Positions 1 to 6,788 are shown, counted from the first letter of the stretch. The stretch is 21,224 nucleotides of DNA from an uncultured Collinsella sp. (GCA_902464965.1 CABQLI010000035.1:1-21224), one strand, 5' to 3'. A program made the numbers and translations. The notes: a model not told the origin generated them from the sequence alone.

Positions 1-1275
1 ACCCCAGAACTTGCACTCGATGGTGCCGGGGGCTGCTGTGTTGGGCGCATCCTCGGCCTCGGGCAGGCTCAGGTTGGTCACGTCATCGACAATGCCGATG
101 GTGAACTCGCGCTTGGGCTCGTCCTTCTTGAGCTCCTCGAAGACAGCGAACGCGGACGCGGGAGGCGTGTCCTTGCTGCCCAGGCCATAACGGCCGCCGA
201 CGACCTTGATGCCCGTCTTGCCGGCCTCGTAGAGAGCGGAGACGACGTCCTGGTAGAGCGGCTCGCCGATGGAACCCGGCTCCTTGGTACGGTCCATGAC
301 GGCGATCTTCTGGACGGTCTCGGGGAGAACGTCGACGAAGTGCTTGATGGAGAACGGACGGAACAGACGAACCTTGACCAGGCCGACCTTCTCGCCGTGA
401 GCGTTGAGGTAGTCGATGACTTCCTCGAGCACGTCGCAGAAGGAGCCCATGCACACGACGACGCGATCAGCATCGGGAGCGCCGTAGTAGTTGAACAGGC
501 CGTAATCGGTGCCGAGCTTCTCGTTGATCTTCTTCATGTAGCCCTCGACGACGGCGGGAAGCTCGTCGTAGACCTTGTTGCAGGCCTCACGGTTCTGGAA
601 GAAGATATCGCCGTTCTCGTGGCTGCCGCGGGTGTGCGGGTGCTCAGGGTTGAGCGCGTGGTCGCGGAAAGCCTGGACGGCGTCCATGTCGCACATCTCT
701 GCCAGATCCTTGTAGTCCCACATGGCGACCTTCTGGATCTCGTGGCTGGTGCGGAAGCCGTCGAAGAAGTTAAGGAACGGGGTCTTACCCTCGATGGCGG
801 CAAGGTGAGCCACCGGCGAGAGGTCCATGACCTCCTGGACGTTGCCCTCGGCGAGCATGGCGAAGCCGGTCTGACGGCAGGCCATGACGTCGGAGTGATC
901 GCCAAAGATGTTCAGGGCGTGGGAAGCGACGCAACGCGCGGAGACGTGGAAGACGCCCGGGAGCTGCTCGCCTGCGATCTTGTACATGTTCGGGATCATC
1001 AGGAGCAGGCCCTGGGAAGCCGTGTAGGTGGTGGTCAGAGCACCGGCGCCCAGCGAACCGTGAACGGTACCGGCTGCACCTGCCTCGGACTCCATCTCGA
1101 CGACCTTGACCGGGGTGCCGAAGATGTTCTTGCGACCCTGGGCCGCCCACTGGTCGACATGGTCGGCCATCGGGCTGGACGGCGTAATGGGATAGATTCC
1201 CGCTACCTCGGTGTACGCATACGAAACATATGCGGCCGCCTCGTTGCCGTCCATAGACTTAAACTTACGCGCCAT
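1..1275 (-). CDS. nifJ: Pyruvate:ferredoxin (flavodoxin) oxidoreductase, N-terminal part (cut by window edge)
   Basis: The enzyme oxidatively decarboxylates pyruvate to acetyl-CoA with CoA and thiamine diphosphate, passing electrons to ferredoxin or flavodoxin in the cytoplasm of anaerobes. The visible 425 codons start MARKFKSMDGNEAAAYVSYA and carry YPITPSSPMADHVDQW (domain I), the segment DHSDVMACRQTGFAMLAEGN (domain I), and the second domain with VVCMGSF and VKVRLFRPF. They run off the window in the conserved ECKFWG. A complete single-chain enzyme is about 1,170-1,200 residues, so roughly the last two thirds (domains III-VI, with the Fe-S clusters and TPP site) lie outside. The ATG at 1273-1275 is preceded by a strong GAGAGGAGAGGGG ribosome site. 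The gene stands alone, with about 450 bp of noncoding DNA upstream. Recognition is from strongly conserved family motifs. Confidence 0.96.
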   Translation of the reverse strand, partial: MARKFKSMDGNEAAAYVSYAYTEVAGIYPITPSSPMADHVDQWAAQGRKNIFGTPVKVVEMESEAGAAGTVHGSLGAGALTTTYTASQGLLLMIPNMYKIAGEQLPGVFHVSARCVASHALNIFGDHSDVMACRQTGFAMLAEGNVQEVMDLSPVAHLAAIEGKTPFLNFFDGFRTSHEIQKVAMWDYKDLAEMCDMDAVQAFRDHALNPEHPHTRGSHENGDIFFQNREACNKVYDELPAVVEGYMKKINEKLGTDYGLFNYYGAPDADRVVVCMGSFCDVLEEVIDYLNAHGEKVGLVKVRLFRPFSIKHFVDVLPETVQKIAVMDRTKEPGSIGEPLYQDVVSALYEAGKTGIKVVGGRYGLGSKDTPPASAFAVFEELKKDEPKREFTIGIVDDVTNLSLPEAEDAPNTAAPGTIECKFWG

Positions 1276-1306
1276 ATACCCCTCTCCTCTCATATAGGTA
1301 TACAGG

Positions 1307-1322
1307 CCCGGCGATCGCCGGG
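1307..1322. promoter_or_regulatory. Perfect 16-bp palindrome just upstream of nifJ
   Basis: The sequence cccggcgatcgccggg equals its own reverse complement and lies about 31 bp upstream of the nifJ ATG, just before the ribosome site. It could be a dimeric repressor operator or an RNA hairpin in the leader. With no unpaired loop in the symmetric form, a DNA-binding site is at least as plausible as a stem. No regulator family is identified. Confidence 0.4.
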
Positions 1323-1555
1323 ATGTTGGCGTGATGGGATTTACGCTGTTGCTTCCAATCATCTGGCAGGCAGGCTCAGCAGCAGGTACGTGGCGTGGAG
1401 AGAAGACATGCCGAGGCGAGGGACAGTTGATGCGCCCCACAGACCCGACCGCCCGTCTTGCACATGACCGAGCGCCGCAAAGGCCGCATGCCGGATGCTC
1501 CCGGGCACGCCCCGGCGATGGGAAGCGCCCGCAACGGAAATCCGCATGCGGGTTT

Positions 1556-1561
1556 ATTGTA
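1556..1561 (-). promoter_or_regulatory. Candidate -10 box for nifJ (minus strand TACAAT)
   Basis: On the minus strand the sequence reads GGGGTACAATAAACC, a good -10 hexamer. No convincing -35 occurs at 16-18 bp; a TTGACG lies only 6 bp upstream. It would start transcription near 1549, leaving a long nifJ leader. Weak call. Confidence 0.25.
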
Positions 1562-1600
1562 CCCCGCCGTCAAGTGTAATTTCGGCAAATATAGGCGGGC

Positions 1601-1614
1601 GGTAAAGGTTTACC
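1601..1614. promoter_or_regulatory. Dyad ggtaaa-gg-tttacc, possible operator
   Basis: Two perfect 6-bp arms flank a 2-bp centre. The shape resembles LacI/GalR-type operators (TGTAAA..TTTACA), although the centre is GG rather than the usual CG. It lies about 45 bp upstream, in the minus-strand sense, of the candidate -10 at 1556-1561, so it could control nifJ. Inference from shape only. Confidence 0.3.
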
Positions 1615-1676
1615 TCGGGTGACCGCCAAGGGCCAAAATGGCCCCTCCATCCCCGGGCGACCGGCTCTGGCGCGCC

Positions 1677-1726
1677 AAGGAGTGTCCCCAGCCGGCAGAG
1701 AAAAGGAACGTCCCTATCTGCCGGCT
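1677..1726. repeat. REP-like stem with paired GTCCC motifs
   Basis: A perfect 10-bp inverted repeat (agccggcaga at 1690-1699, tctgccggct at 1717-1726) encloses a 17-nt loop. Two similar direct motifs, aaggagtgtcccc (1677-1689) and aaggaacgtccct (1703-1715), match at 10 of 13 positions and sit 26 bp apart. The stem overlaps the stop codon of the FHA gene. The layout suits a REP-type element mobilised by an IS200-like (RAYT) transposase, or a terminator for the three-gene cluster; there is no T-run on the minus strand right after the stem, which argues against a simple intrinsic terminator. Confidence 0.4.
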
Positions 1727-2663
1727 AGAGGGCACCGAAGAGGATGGCGTAGGTAGTGGATTCGCCGAGCTTGAGCTCGTCGCCGGGATTGAGTTGGGCG
1801 GAACGGCCGGGCTCGACCTGAATGCAGACGCGCGTGGCCCCGTTTACCACCACGGTTCCGTTGGTGGACGACAAGTCCTCGACGTGCCAGATATTTTGAG
1901 CATCGCACCAGATATGGGCATGGCGGGCCGAGACATCGTCGCCGACGTCGGTAATATCGCCCTCACCAGTGGCCAGCGCGCCAATCTCAACACCCTGCTC
2001 ACTCGGCTGAATCCAGCGCGGGGCGCTCACGACAAAACTGTTTTGCACGCGCAGCAAGCCCAAGGGGTGCGCCGGGGCGGGTTCGCGTTCGCCCGCGGTC
2101 ATCGACATGCCAAGCGAACGCGGCGTGGATGTGCCTCCGCCACAGGTCGCGTGCGCGTAGTCGATGGCATAGTTCACCGAGGACCGCACATCCGCCGAAC
2201 AACCGACGGCGACAAACAGCACCAGCACGGCCTCGGCGCGCTCGGCGGGCATGAGTTCCGCCGCCTGGGACAGGCGATCGAGCGCGTTGCGATAGAGATT
2301 CGTGTCCTGGTGGCACTCTTCGAGCGCGCGTACCATCGGTTCACCTGCAGGACCGCACACCATATTGATCACAGCCGTGGAGTCCATGGGATTGCGCTGG
2401 CGCAGGGCCAGTTGCGACATAATACGCGCAGCCGAGGTACCGTATTCGGCAAAGTAGCGCTGCTGAAGCGTGCCGACCGGCGCGCGAACGATAAAGCGGG
2501 AAACCCAAGAGCGATCGGCGGCTCGGCTCTGCGGGCTGCGGCCGTCGGCGAGCGGACGGGACGAAAGCACCAAGCCGCACAGCTCGATATGGCTCAGATG
2601 CGCCGCGCGCTTAAAGATGTCAAACATGGCCCCGCATGGGGTGAGCTCAACTTGAGATGCCAT
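1725..2663 (-). CDS. FHA-domain protein with unrecognised N-terminal region
   Basis: A 312-residue cytoplasmic protein, last gene of the minus-strand kinase cluster. Residues 1-200 match nothing I recognise. A C-terminal forkhead-associated domain spans about 225-308, with VSARHAHIW (Ser245, His248) and DLSSTNGT (Asn268). FHA domains bind phosphothreonine peptides, so it is probably a reader or substrate of the adjacent kinase. The usual Gly-Arg before the first loop reads IGAL here, so a residue that normally contacts phosphate is absent. Its ATG lies 3 bp after the kinase stop, and its AGGAGG ribosome site lies inside the end of the kinase gene, implying translational coupling. Domain call firm; role inferred from context. 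Confidence 0.85.
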   Translation of the reverse strand: MASQVELTPCGAMFDIFKRAAHLSHIELCGLVLSSRPLADGRSPQSRAADRSWVSRFIVRAPVGTLQQRYFAEYGTSAARIMSQLALRQRNPMDSTAVINMVCGPAGEPMVRALEECHQDTNLYRNALDRLSQAAELMPAERAEAVLVLFVAVGCSADVRSSVNYAIDYAHATCGGGTSTPRSLGMSMTAGEREPAPAHPLGLLRVQNSFVVSAPRWIQPSEQGVEIGALATGEGDITDVGDDVSARHAHIWCDAQNIWHVEDLSSTNGTVVVNGATRVCIQVEPGRSAQLNPGDELKLGESTTYAILFGAL

Positions 2664-2666
2664 GAC

Positions 2667-4511
2667 CTAGGCCTCCTTGGTCGTAGAAATAGAATCGGAC
2701 GATACTTCGACAGGTCCGCCAAAAGTACGGGCAGCTGCGGCTCCACCGGCAAGCGGAGTCGCCATCTGGGCTTTTGTGCGTCGCGGTGCCGAAACGGGAA
2801 GTTCAAAGGCAAAGCCCATCGCAAGCAAAAACCACGTAAGCGTATAGGTTGCAACCAGAGCGGCAACAAGGCCGCCCATCACGGCGCGTTGGGAAAATAC
2901 GCTACATGCAGCCACAACCAGCACCGGAACCTCGCAGGCAGAAAGCGCAAGCACACCCTGCAGGAAGCCCGAGCGCCGATCGCGCGCAAGTGCCCCCGCG
3001 GCAACGCCGGCTATGCCTGGCAGCGCCAACGCCAGTGCGGCAATAATACCCGGTAGCGACCCAGACCACACGAGCGATCCCAAAGTCGCCGTCACGCGAG
3101 CGCCCGACGCCAGCAGCGCGGCCGAAACCACGACCACAGCCCAAACCACGCCACAGGCGACCGTCGCGCCGACCATCAGCGCGCGACGAACCGCGCGGCC
3201 GGACGCATCCATGGGGCACGGCGTGAGCGGCTCGCCGCGGAGCGAACGACCGACATTTTGCGCATAGTGGTCACAAAACGCCGAGAGCGCCGCCTCGACC
3301 GCCGCCGGCTCGGGACGATTTTTTTGATGGCTGGACAGACAGGCCATCACCACGTCGAACAGCTGGGCATCGACAAACGCCAGCGCATCGCGTAGCTCTT
3401 CGGAATCCGGCTCAAGCCCTAGCTGCTGGGCCTGCTCGACCGCGGCGAGCGCCACATCGGGCTCACGACGAAGCAGCTGAGTCAAATCGCAACCGGGCGC
3501 ATGGGCACCAATGGGATAGTCGGGCCGCGTGTCCATCTTAAGACGGTAGGGGCTCGCGATGTCGCGCGTCCTTTTGCGCGAACCCGAGGCGCCCGAAGTG
3601 CTCGGCGCGGCTTCGTATGGCGCGACGCCGGCAATGAGCTCGTAAACCGTGCTTGCCGCGGCATAGACGTCAATCGCCGGCGACATACGCAAAGCACGCA
3701 GGTCGGGAATATCGTCGGTGAGCATCTCGGGCGGGGCATAGGCAACCGTCGCGCGACGCAGCGTGGCATAACGCTCGGTAAAGGATGCCTTGCCGCCGGT
3801 ACCGGCCACGGCCGACGCAGGCTCAAGCGCCAGCGATGAGCCAAAGTCAATCAGGCACAGGTCAAAGGTGCCCTCGGCAAGCTGCCGGTCAAGCGGTAGA
3901 CGCGCCGTGCGCACCATAATATTAGCGGGCGAGATATCGCGATGGACAAAGCCCTCGCCCACCAGGCTCATACGGCAGAGCAGATCGAACAGGTCGCGAC
4001 CCAGACGCGCCGCCACAAGCGGCGACAGGCGTCCGGCATCGTCCACGGCAAGTCGCGAACGCAAGCGGGCAAGCGTCTCGCCCTCGACCCATTCCATGAC
4101 AATTGCAGGCACACCGTCGACCTCGCCCCAGCCATAGAGGCGGGGAAAGCCCTTGAGGCCCGAAAGGGCGCGATGGCATTCGTATTCCTCGCGAAACGCT
4201 GCCTTGAACTTGGCGACCAGCGCCTCGTGAGCGGCATCGTCGTCGAACTCATCGCGCGCCGGCAAGATGAGCTGCTTGAGTGCCACGGCCTCGCCTTGGG
4301 CGTTGACGGCACGCGTCACGCGGCCGATACCGCCACGGCGTATGGTGGCATCGTCGGCAAACAGCATCGTAAAACGACGCAGATAGGCAGGCAGTTCGTC
4401 CTGACCGAGCGCAATGGCCGGCTCAAACCCGTCGACACGCGCAAGGCGCAGGCCGACCATGGGATCGCGACCGAGCGATTGTGGTGTGGTGGATGCAAGA
4501 TCGGTCATCAT
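2667..4511 (-). CDS. Hanks-type Ser/Thr protein kinase with C-terminal polytopic membrane domain
   Basis: A 614-residue kinase. The kinase fold spans about 55-415: glycine loop GGIGRV (60-65), VALK lysine 79, HRDISPANIM (catalytic Asp192, Asn197), DFG 222-224 and APPEM (259-263). HRD is followed by IS rather than LK, so the usual lysine two residues after the catalytic Asp is serine. An insert near 300-345 is rich in Ser, Arg and Pro. Four membrane spans follow at about 443-468, 484-508, 518-540 and 544-570; no PASTA or other extracellular sensor is seen. ATG (4509-4511) overlaps the upstream stop as ATGA; a second ATG sits at 4506-4508. It probably phosphorylates the neighbouring FHA protein or its partners. 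Ser/Thr specificity is from the family; substrates are unknown. Confidence 0.9.
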   Translation of the reverse strand: MMTDLASTTPQSLGRDPMVGLRLARVDGFEPAIALGQDELPAYLRRFTMLFADDATIRRGGIGRVTRAVNAQGEAVALKQLILPARDEFDDDAAHEALVAKFKAAFREEYECHRALSGLKGFPRLYGWGEVDGVPAIVMEWVEGETLARLRSRLAVDDAGRLSPLVAARLGRDLFDLLCRMSLVGEGFVHRDISPANIMVRTARLPLDRQLAEGTFDLCLIDFGSSLALEPASAVAGTGGKASFTERYATLRRATVAYAPPEMLTDDIPDLRALRMSPAIDVYAAASTVYELIAGVAPYEAAPSTSGASGSRKRTRDIASPYRLKMDTRPDYPIGAHAPGCDLTQLLRREPDVALAAVEQAQQLGLEPDSEELRDALAFVDAQLFDVVMACLSSHQKNRPEPAAVEAALSAFCDHYAQNVGRSLRGEPLTPCPMDASGRAVRRALMVGATVACGVVWAVVVVSAALLASGARVTATLGSLVWSGSLPGIIAALALALPGIAGVAAGALARDRRSGFLQGVLALSACEVPVLVVAACSVFSQRAVMGGLVAALVATYTLTWFLLAMGFAFELPVSAPRRTKAQMATPLAGGAAAARTFGGPVEVSSDSISTTKEA

Positions 4512-5413
4512 AGGGCAAGCGCCGCCACGTTATTGTTGAAGTTACCGAGCGCGACGTCATCATCGCCGTAATGGCCGACCCATTGACATAGGTTGGTATA
4601 ACAGCCCCACAGATTGGCATACTGCTGATACCACTTTGACCGGGGCGAGAATGTCTGACGACCGAACTCGGCTCGAATGACAAACATCTCCCCGACCAGG
4701 CTGTCGCACGGCCTAGGATCTCCCGTAGAGTTATAGGTCGAGACCACATCATTGGCACGAGAAACATAGCCGTCGAGCATGTTGTACTTGGTCACAAGCC
4801 AACTGTGAATGCTCTCTTCCTCAGCAGCGGAAAGGCCACCGGAGTTTGCATCGTTGTCAGTGTTGCCGCCCGTCGAGCCGCCGTTTCCAGACCCTCCGGT
4901 AGAGGAACCCGACCCAGAGCCGCCGCCCGAACTCGATGAATCCGAGCCGGAGCCAGAATTATCCGAGCTACCGGGCTTTCCGGACTGCTGGGCGTCCTGC
5001 TCCTTCTGCTGCTCGACCTTATTCACCGTTGCCGCCACGCTATTGTTGGACAACCGATCGATGATCTTGGTGTTGGTGAGCACGATGGTTTTGCCATTGG
5101 CAAGCGTGACTTCGTTGTCCGGGGCCTCGGCGCCGTCCGCATCGTCGGTGCCAAACACAATATGCGCGACCACACTTGCCCAAGCATATCCAGTCGTGGT
5201 GCCCAGATCACTTTTGACCTCATGCCCCACGCGCGGTTCGCGTGCGGCATGCGCCTGCATCATGGACGGCACGGTCATGCCATAGGCAGAAACGCCAGCT
5301 ATGACCAGCACCAGCGAGCACGATAGCAGTGCGTACGCCCGCGGCGCCAAGCCCAGTCGGCGTCGCATGCGCACCGCGGCGCCGCGCTTTGTCTGAGTGC
5401 CACCGGGCCGCAT
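4508..5413 (-). CDS. Membrane-anchored protein with Ser/Gly-rich linker, unknown function
   Basis: A 301-residue protein not matching a family I know. It has a short Arg-rich N-terminus (RMRRR), one membrane span at about 27-47, a region 50-142, a low-complexity Ser/Gly/Asn linker at about 143-194, and a C-terminal globular segment 195-301 rich in Trp and Tyr with Cys236, Cys271 and Cys276. Positive charge before the span predicts the bulk of the protein outside the cell. I chose the ATG at 5411-5413 because GGAGGAG lies 5 bp upstream; the frame stays open to a TTG at 5506, but that extension contains a terminator-like hairpin and has no ribosome site. First gene of the three-gene cluster, overlapping the kinase by 4 bp. 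It could be the sensor or output of that kinase; that is inference. Confidence 0.75.
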   Translation of the reverse strand: MRPGGTQTKRGAAVRMRRRLGLAPRAYALLSCSLVLVIAGVSAYGMTVPSMMQAHAAREPRVGHEVKSDLGTTTGYAWASVVAHIVFGTDDADGAEAPDNEVTLANGKTIVLTNTKIIDRLSNNSVAATVNKVEQQKEQDAQQSGKPGSSDNSGSGSDSSSSGGGSGSGSSTGGSGNGGSTGGNTDNDANSGGLSAAEEESIHSWLVTKYNMLDGYVSRANDVVSTYNSTGDPRPCDSLVGEMFVIRAEFGRQTFSPRSKWYQQYANLWGCYTNLCQWVGHYGDDDVALGNFNNNVAALAL

Positions 5414-5418
5414 GCGTT

Positions 5419-5425
5419 CTCCTCC
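5419..5425 (-). promoter_or_regulatory. Ribosome binding site GGAGGAG fixing the start at 5413
   Basis: On the minus strand GGAGGAG stands 5 bp before the ATG at 5411-5413. This decides for the shorter form of the anchored protein over the upstream TTG at 5506. Confidence 0.7.
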
Positions 5426-5426
5426 A

Positions 5427-5453
5427 ACAAAAACACGCCGCTCGGGAGCGGCG
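5427..5453 (-). terminator. Intrinsic terminator or leader attenuator before the kinase cluster
   Basis: Minus-strand hairpin with 7-bp stem (plus-strand cgccgct 5436-5442 and agcggcg 5447-5453) and 4-nt loop, followed by GTGTTTTTGTT. It ends directly at the ribosome site of the anchored-protein gene. It may terminate transcription arriving from ybaB-recR, or act as an attenuator if the cluster promoter lies upstream of it. Confidence 0.6.
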
Positions 5454-5475
5454 CATTCATTCGAATCCATATTTG

Positions 5476-5481
5476 AGTGTA
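5476..5481 (-). promoter_or_regulatory. Candidate -10 (TACACT) for the kinase cluster
   Basis: Minus strand GATACACTCAAATAT gives a fair -10 hexamer. The best -35-like hexamer, TTGCGC, is 19 bp upstream, which is long. If used, the transcript starts about 15 nt before the terminator-like hairpin at 5436-5453. Weak call. Confidence 0.25.
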
Positions 5482-5497
5482 TCAGCGAACCCAAAAG

Positions 5498-5507
5498 GTT
5501 GCGCAAC
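5498..5507. promoter_or_regulatory. Perfect dyad GTTGCGCAAC, possible operator
   Basis: A 10-bp perfect palindrome overlapping the possible -35 region of the kinase cluster. A near-identical GTTGCACAAC lies at 5571-5580, 73 bp away, about seven helical turns. The pair suggests binding sites for one dimeric regulator. No regulator is encoded in the window. Confidence 0.35.
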
Positions 5508-5522
5508 GAATGAGCAAATTAA

Positions 5523-5542
5523 GGATGCGAGTGGAAGCATCC
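5523..5542 (-). terminator. Weak terminator-like hairpin downstream of recR
   Basis: Stem ggatgc (5523-5528) and gcatcc (5537-5542) with 8-nt loop, followed on the minus strand by TTAATTTGCT. The stem is short and the T-tract interrupted, so it is only a possible end for the ybaB-recR transcript. Confidence 0.3.
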
Positions 5543-5570
5543 ATGCGATAAGCGGATACAAAGCATCTTT

Positions 5571-5580
5571 GTTGCACAAC
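5571..5580. promoter_or_regulatory. Second dyad GTTGCACAAC
   Basis: One base away from the palindrome at 5498-5507. It extends to ttgttg-ca-caacaa (5569-5582), 6-bp arms around a 2-bp centre. It lies between recR and the kinase cluster, in the position of a distal operator. Confidence 0.3.
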
Positions 5581-5658
5581 AAACTTACAGTCGCACAGGG
5601 AAATTATGACTACCCCGTGCGTCGCGAGGAAAACATACGGCAGGAGCAGGCTCGCCAC

Positions 5659-6255
5659 CTAAATCGCGCGACGGGCCTCGATGGCGCGGCCAAGCGTAAG
5701 CTCGTCGGCATACTCCAGGTCGCCGCCCACGGGAAGGCCGCTTGCCAGACGCGACACCTCGACGCCCAACGGCTTGATAGTGCGGGCCAGGTAGCTCGCC
5801 GTGGTCTCGCCCTCAATATTGGGGTTGGTGGCGATGATAACCTCGTGGATGTCCTCGTGGCCCAAGCGTGCCAGCAGCTCGCGGATGTGCAACTGCTCGG
5901 GACCAATCTTGTCCATGGGACTGATCACGCCGCCCAGCACATGGTACAGGCCATGGTAGCTGCCCGTGCGCTCGATTGCCTGGACGTCGCGCGGCTCGCC
6001 CACCACACAAATGCGAGTGGTATCGCGCATCGGGTCCTGGCAGATGGAGCACTCGTCGGCCGTGGCGTAGTTAAAGCAACGGCTGCAAAAGTGGACCTCC
6101 TGCTTGACCTCCAGGATGGCCTCGGCCAGGCGGCGCGCCTCCTCGGCGTCGGCCTCCAACAGGTAATAGGCGATGCGCTGGGCCGACTTGGGACCAATGC
6201 CCGGCAGGCGGCCCAGCTCATCGAGCAGTTTTTGCAGACTGTGATTCGCACTCAT
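5659..6255 (-). CDS. recR: Recombination mediator RecR
   Basis: RecR works with RecF and RecO to load RecA at gapped DNA in recombinational repair. The 198-residue protein is of normal family length. It shows the helix-hairpin-helix segment LPGIGPKSAQRIA (17-29), a four-cysteine zinc site (Cys57, Cys60, Cys69, Cys72) and a TOPRIM domain from about 80 with VVGEPRDVQAIE and the ATNPNIEGE segment. It lies 15 bp after the ybaB stop. No clear ribosome site precedes the ATG; the sequence before it is an AT repeat (atatatat), so translation may depend on coupling to ybaB. Function from strongly conserved family motifs. Confidence 0.97.
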   Translation of the reverse strand: MSANHSLQKLLDELGRLPGIGPKSAQRIAYYLLEADAEEARRLAEAILEVKQEVHFCSRCFNYATADECSICQDPMRDTTRICVVGEPRDVQAIERTGSYHGLYHVLGGVISPMDKIGPEQLHIRELLARLGHEDIHEVIIATNPNIEGETTASYLARTIKPLGVEVSRLASGLPVGGDLEYADELTLGRAIEARRAI

Positions 6256-6270
6256 ATATATATGCGTGTC

Positions 6271-6591
6271 TTAGAACGGCATGCCCGGGATGTTGAGGCC
6301 GCCGGTGATGGCGCCCATCTGCTTGTTGGCGAGCTCGTTGACGCCGCGGACGGCCTCGTTGACGGCAGCCATAATCATGTCCTGCAGCATATCGACGTCC
6401 TCGGGATCGAGGGCATCGGGATCGATGGTGAGGTTGACGAGCTCCATCTCGCCGTTAACGGTCACCTTGACCATGCCGCCGCCGGCAGAGGCGTCGACGG
6501 TCTGGGACTTGAGGTTCTCCTGCGCGGCGGCAAGCTGCTCCTGCATCTTGCGGGCCTGCTTCATCATCTGCTGCATGTTCATACCGGCCAT
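6271..6591 (-). CDS. ybaB: YbaB/EbfC family nucleoid-associated protein
   Basis: A 106-residue DNA-binding protein of the YbaB/EbfC family, which forms dimers and binds DNA in the nucleoid; its exact role remains vague even in model species. It begins MAGMNMQQMMKQARKMQEQL, the Met/Gln-rich first helix of the family, and contains GGGMVKVTVNGEMELVNLTI followed by a helical region ending in GGLNIPGMPF. AAAGGAG stands ahead of the ATG. It sits directly before recR, as in many bacteria, but is parted from dnaX by an inserted plus-strand gene and so appears to have its own promoter. Confidence 0.95.
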   Translation of the reverse strand: MAGMNMQQMMKQARKMQEQLAAAQENLKSQTVDASAGGGMVKVTVNGEMELVNLTIDPDALDPEDVDMLQDMIMAAVNEAVRGVNELANKQMGAITGGLNIPGMPF

Positions 6592-6666
6592 GATGGCTCC
6601 TTTACGTGCGGCCGCACGCCGAGCTGCAAGGGCAGCCGGGACGCGGCGGGACTTTCAAACTCAAAA

Positions 6667-6672
6667 ATCGTA
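6667..6672 (-). promoter_or_regulatory. Candidate extended -10 for ybaB-recR
   Basis: Minus strand reads CGTGGTACGATTTTTGAG: hexamer TACGAT preceded by TGG, an extended -10 pattern that can work without a good -35. A TTGCTG lies 14 bp upstream, too close to be ideal. Confidence 0.35.
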
Positions 6673-6753
6673 CCACGGCGCGCGGCCAGCAAGCGGGGCA
6701 GTCACGCTACCTCAGTCGATATACATGTCCTGGAGTGCAAGCCGCACCCGAAG

Positions 6754-6788
6754 ATTATGCAAAGTTGAATAATTCGCATCTGCATAAT
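6754..6788. promoter_or_regulatory. AT-rich inverted repeat attatgca...tgcataat
   Basis: Perfect 8-bp arms (6754-6761 and 6781-6788) separated by 19 bp, inside the most AT-rich part of the divergent region. A plausible operator for a dimeric regulator acting on ybaB-recR, the small gene, or both. No regulator identified. Confidence 0.35.

Larger units (their letters stand above)
1276..1724. other. Intergenic region upstream of nifJ
   Basis: This 449-bp stretch holds no convincing gene; the open frames across it lack ribosome sites and family features. On the minus strand it separates the FHA gene stop from nifJ. It contains a perfect 16-bp palindrome next to nifJ, a perfect 10-bp palindrome at 1542-1551 (ccgcatgcgg), a possible -10 box, a 14-bp dyad at 1601-1614, a short hairpin at 1630-1644 (gggcca, aaa loop, tggccc) and a REP-like stem at 1677-1726. 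If the -10 at 1556-1561 is real, nifJ has a leader of roughly 270 nt. I recognise no known riboswitch in it. Confidence 0.6.

Noticed and set aside
340..1467. Long plus-strand open frame (375 codons)
   Set aside because: Antisense to nifJ, which has clear family motifs; the frame lacks a ribosome site and is a by-product of high GC content.
1638..3056. Plus-strand open frame of 472 codons
   Set aside because: Antisense to the FHA and kinase genes; composition is basic and low-complexity, without family features.
5456..5472. tRNA T-loop-like ttcgaatcc
   Set aside because: No preceding GG, acceptor stem or CCA context; an isolated match.
5414..5506. 31-residue N-terminal extension of the anchored protein from a TTG
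   Set aside because: No ribosome site at the TTG and the extension contains a terminator-like hairpin; ATG 5413 has GGAGGAG.
5329..6768. Plus-strand open frame of 479 codons over recR and ybaB
   Set aside because: Mirror of two certain minus-strand genes, with no credible start signal.
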